Source of the DNA: Tangfeifania sp.
Lineage (GTDB): Bacteria > Bacteroidota > Bacteroidia > Bacteroidales > Prolixibacteraceae
DNA: 16,015 bases
NCBI GenBank assembly: GCA_018400515.1
Contig: JAGYMR010000041.1
Coordinates: 1 to 16,015 of the forward strand
Direction: 5' to 3'
In this document: positions 14,529 to 16,015 of the stretch, one piece after another
How positions within the stretch are numbered: position 1 is the first letter of the stretch
Layout: each line of letters begins with the position of its first letter
Notes under the pieces: model-generated
Told to the model about the DNA's origin: nothing
The model's input: only the letters and a program-made list of their open reading frames with translations
Database searches by the model: none
Translations under genes and position numbers: made by a program

Positions 14529-16015
14529 ATGAAACGTACCATCTTCCCTTTGTTTATTACGCTTCTGTTCCTGTTTACCCTTTCCTGTGAACAGGCCGGA
14601 AAAGAAACCTCCCGGCATGCATTCAACAGTTACTACACCGGCAGGAACCTCGACCGGATCGCCTTTCCGGTCGGAGGCATCGGAGCGGGGATGTTCTGCC
14701 TGGAAGGCACCGGCGCCATTTCCCACCTCTCGGTCACCAACCATCCCGAGATCTTCAATGAACCGTTTGCTTTTGCTGCCATCAGCATCAAAGGGCAGAA
14801 AAACGGCGCCAAGGTACTCGAAGCCCCGGTGCCCTCCTGGAAGATCTTCGGACAGCCCGGCACCGGCAACGGACTGGGAGAGAAAAACTACGGCTATCCG
14901 CGGTTTGAGTCGGGAAAATTCCTGGCCCGCTTCCCGTTCGCCCTGGTGGAGCTGGAGGATAAAGACATCCCGCTCGAAGTGGCTATTACCGGATGGAGTC
15001 CCTTCATCCCTACCGACGAGGATAACTCCAGCCTCCCGGCAGGAGCCCTCGAATACCGGTTTAAAAACAACACGGGCAAAAAAGTGGAAGCGGTATTTTC
15101 GTACAACGCCCGGAACATCATTGACAACCGGGGGCAGATCCGAAAAAGCCCCAACGGTTTCCGGATGACAGCCCCCGGGAACGGAAGAAACGGGGACGAT
15201 GGCCATGGCTTCACCATTTTTGTCAACAGCAATGAAGCCGTTACGGACCACTGCTGGTTCCGTGGCGGCTGGTTCGATACCAAAACCATCCTCTGGAAAA
15301 ACATTGAAGCGGGAAAAATCGTCAGCAATCCCCCAACAGATGCTCCGGCCCCGGGGGCATCCATCTATGTTCCGGTGGAGTTGGAACCGGGAGAAGAAAA
15401 AACCATTGCTGTGAACTTCTGCTGGTACCTTCCCGAAACAAATATGGCCCTCGGAAGAAGGGTTTCCACAGGTCCTGCGTTCCGGCAAACCCCTTCCGGG
15501 GGCACCGCCCCCAACCAAAAGGATGTCACCGGTTTTGCCGGCAAACAGCTGGTAAATACTTATGACCCGGCCGGTGACGGACAGACAGGCACCCTGGAGT
15601 CAGAACCATTTTTGCTGAACCGCCGCTACCTCAAATTCCTGGTGGGCGGGGGTAACAACGTGAAATCGACCGCTGTGCAACTGCTGGTCGGCGGACAGGT
15701 GGTGAACGCTGCGGCGGGCAACAACACCGAAATGCTGTCCGAAAAAACCTGGGACCTGAGCGAATATGCCGGGAAAAAAGCCGTCCTGAAAATTGTGGAC
15801 CAAAGCAAGGATGGATGGGGACACATCCTGGCCGACCAGTTTGTACTTACCGATAAGACCAATGAAGAGCTGCAAAACCTGTCCCCCGGCGCCATTCTGA
15901 TCGAAGACTTTGAAGGCAAAGATTATGGCGGCTGGCAAATAACGCCTGAACCCGGCAGTGAAAAGGCCTGTTGTGCAGAAAGCAGCTGTTCGGATGATCC
16001 TTACTACACCCCCTG
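14529..16015 (+). CDS. GH116-type glycoside hydrolase lipoprotein, N-terminal half (partial, 3' end outside window)
   Basis: The open frame runs from the ATG at 14529 to the window edge (495 codons, no stop). A lipoprotein signal ends at Cys20 (FTLSC). The GH116 N-terminal beta-domain follows: GRNLDRIAFPVGGIGAGM (38-55), then GTGAISHLSVTN (60-71), GWSPFIP and the closing strand NFCWYLPE (296-303). The linker to the (alpha/alpha)6 catalytic domain begins at DPYYTP at the edge; catalytic residues are not visible. GH116 enzymes hydrolyse beta-glucosides, beta-xylosides, beta-N-acetylglucosaminides or glucosylceramide. Between residues about 310 and 475 lies an extra beta-sandwich module (GFAGKQLVN, YLKFLVGGGNN, GWGHILADQF, DFEGKDYGGW) known to me from GH32 and other secreted enzymes. 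It is exported and probably surface- or periplasm-anchored, and co-operonic with the permease. The mid-section insert is unusual for GH116. Confidence 0.85.
   Translation, partial: MKRTIFPLFITLLFLFTLSCEQAGKETSRHAFNSYYTGRNLDRIAFPVGGIGAGMFCLEGTGAISHLSVTNHPEIFNEPFAFAAISIKGQKNGAKVLEAPVPSWKIFGQPGTGNGLGEKNYGYPRFESGKFLARFPFALVELEDKDIPLEVAITGWSPFIPTDEDNSSLPAGALEYRFKNNTGKKVEAVFSYNARNIIDNRGQIRKSPNGFRMTAPGNGRNGDDGHGFTIFVNSNEAVTDHCWFRGGWFDTKTILWKNIEAGKIVSNPPTDAPAPGASIYVPVELEPGEEKTIAVNFCWYLPETNMALGRRVSTGPAFRQTPSGGTAPNQKDVTGFAGKQLVNTYDPAGDGQTGTLESEPFLLNRRYLKFLVGGGNNVKSTAVQLLVGGQVVNAAAGNNTEMLSEKTWDLSEYAGKKAVLKIVDQSKDGWGHILADQFVLTDKTNEELQNLSPGAILIEDFEGKDYGGWQITPEPGSEKACCAESSCSDDPYYTP

Noticed and set aside
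14484..15518. Long minus-strand open frame (344 codons) opposite the GH116 gene
   Set aside because: Antisense to a clear GH116 reading frame with recognisable motifs; the protein is low in complexity, rich in Gly/Pro/Arg and matches no family. It is a shadow of the codon use on the plus strand.

Overview
The window looks like chromosomal DNA from an anaerobic member of the Bacteroidota, probably Bacteroidales or Marinilabiliales-like. Four things point there. Promoter-like boxes fit TAnnTTTG rather than the sigma-70 consensus. Shine-Dalgarno sequences are essentially absent. The proteins are typical of the phylum: a Bacteroidales-type GltX, a DUF4412 exported protein, a DUF6786-like lipoprotein and a FucP-type permease. 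An [FeFe]-hydrogenase maturation gene implies fermentative, H2-related metabolism. Species-level assignment is not possible from sequence reading alone.

Layout. (1) Positions 1-1888 (+) are the end of a hydrogenase maturation operon: the tail of a TM1266-type small protein, hydG, and an unrecognised 99-aa protein overlapping the end of hydG. A hairpin terminator and a TAnnTTTG promoter then lead into gltX (2018-3547, +). (2) Positions 3663-6602 form a minus-strand operon read as FkbM-type methyltransferase, then a MOP-superfamily polysaccharide flippase with a TTG start, then a DUF3267 membrane zincin. It converges on gltX. (3) Positions 6603-7249 are a 647-nt divergent intergenic region. It carries promoters on both strands, several hairpins, and an exact-period 135-nt tandem duplication whose register ends precisely on the start codon of the next gene. 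(4) Positions 7250-9321 (+) hold a secreted DUF4412 protein, a 44-codon lipoprotein-like ORF that may be a decayed gene, about 300 nt of apparently noncoding DNA, and a VTT/DedA-like membrane protein. (5) Positions 9451 to the window end (+) are a sugar-utilisation operon: a LacI-type regulator behind a near-perfect 20-bp palindromic operator, a secreted DUF2961/GH172 enzyme, a DUF6786-like lipoprotein, a FucP-like sugar/H+ symporter and the N-terminal half of a GH116 lipoprotein.

Working model for region 5. The LacI protein binds the CG-centred palindrome in its own promoter and is released by a sugar. The exported GH116 and GH172 enzymes hydrolyse glycosides outside the cytoplasm. The DUF6786 protein may process or bind the product. 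The permease imports a monosaccharide with protons. No SusC/SusD pair is visible here, so this is a small permease-based locus rather than a classical polysaccharide utilisation locus.

The most unusual observations are these. HydG has a Gly where the second Cys of the C-terminal CX2C cluster motif is expected, with extra cysteines nearby. The 135-bp tandem duplication is in register with a start codon, and one half of each unit is almost unchanged. A lectin-like beta-sandwich module appears to be inserted, apparently circularly permuted, into the N-terminal region of the GH116 enzyme. The LacI operator sits inside the promoter.
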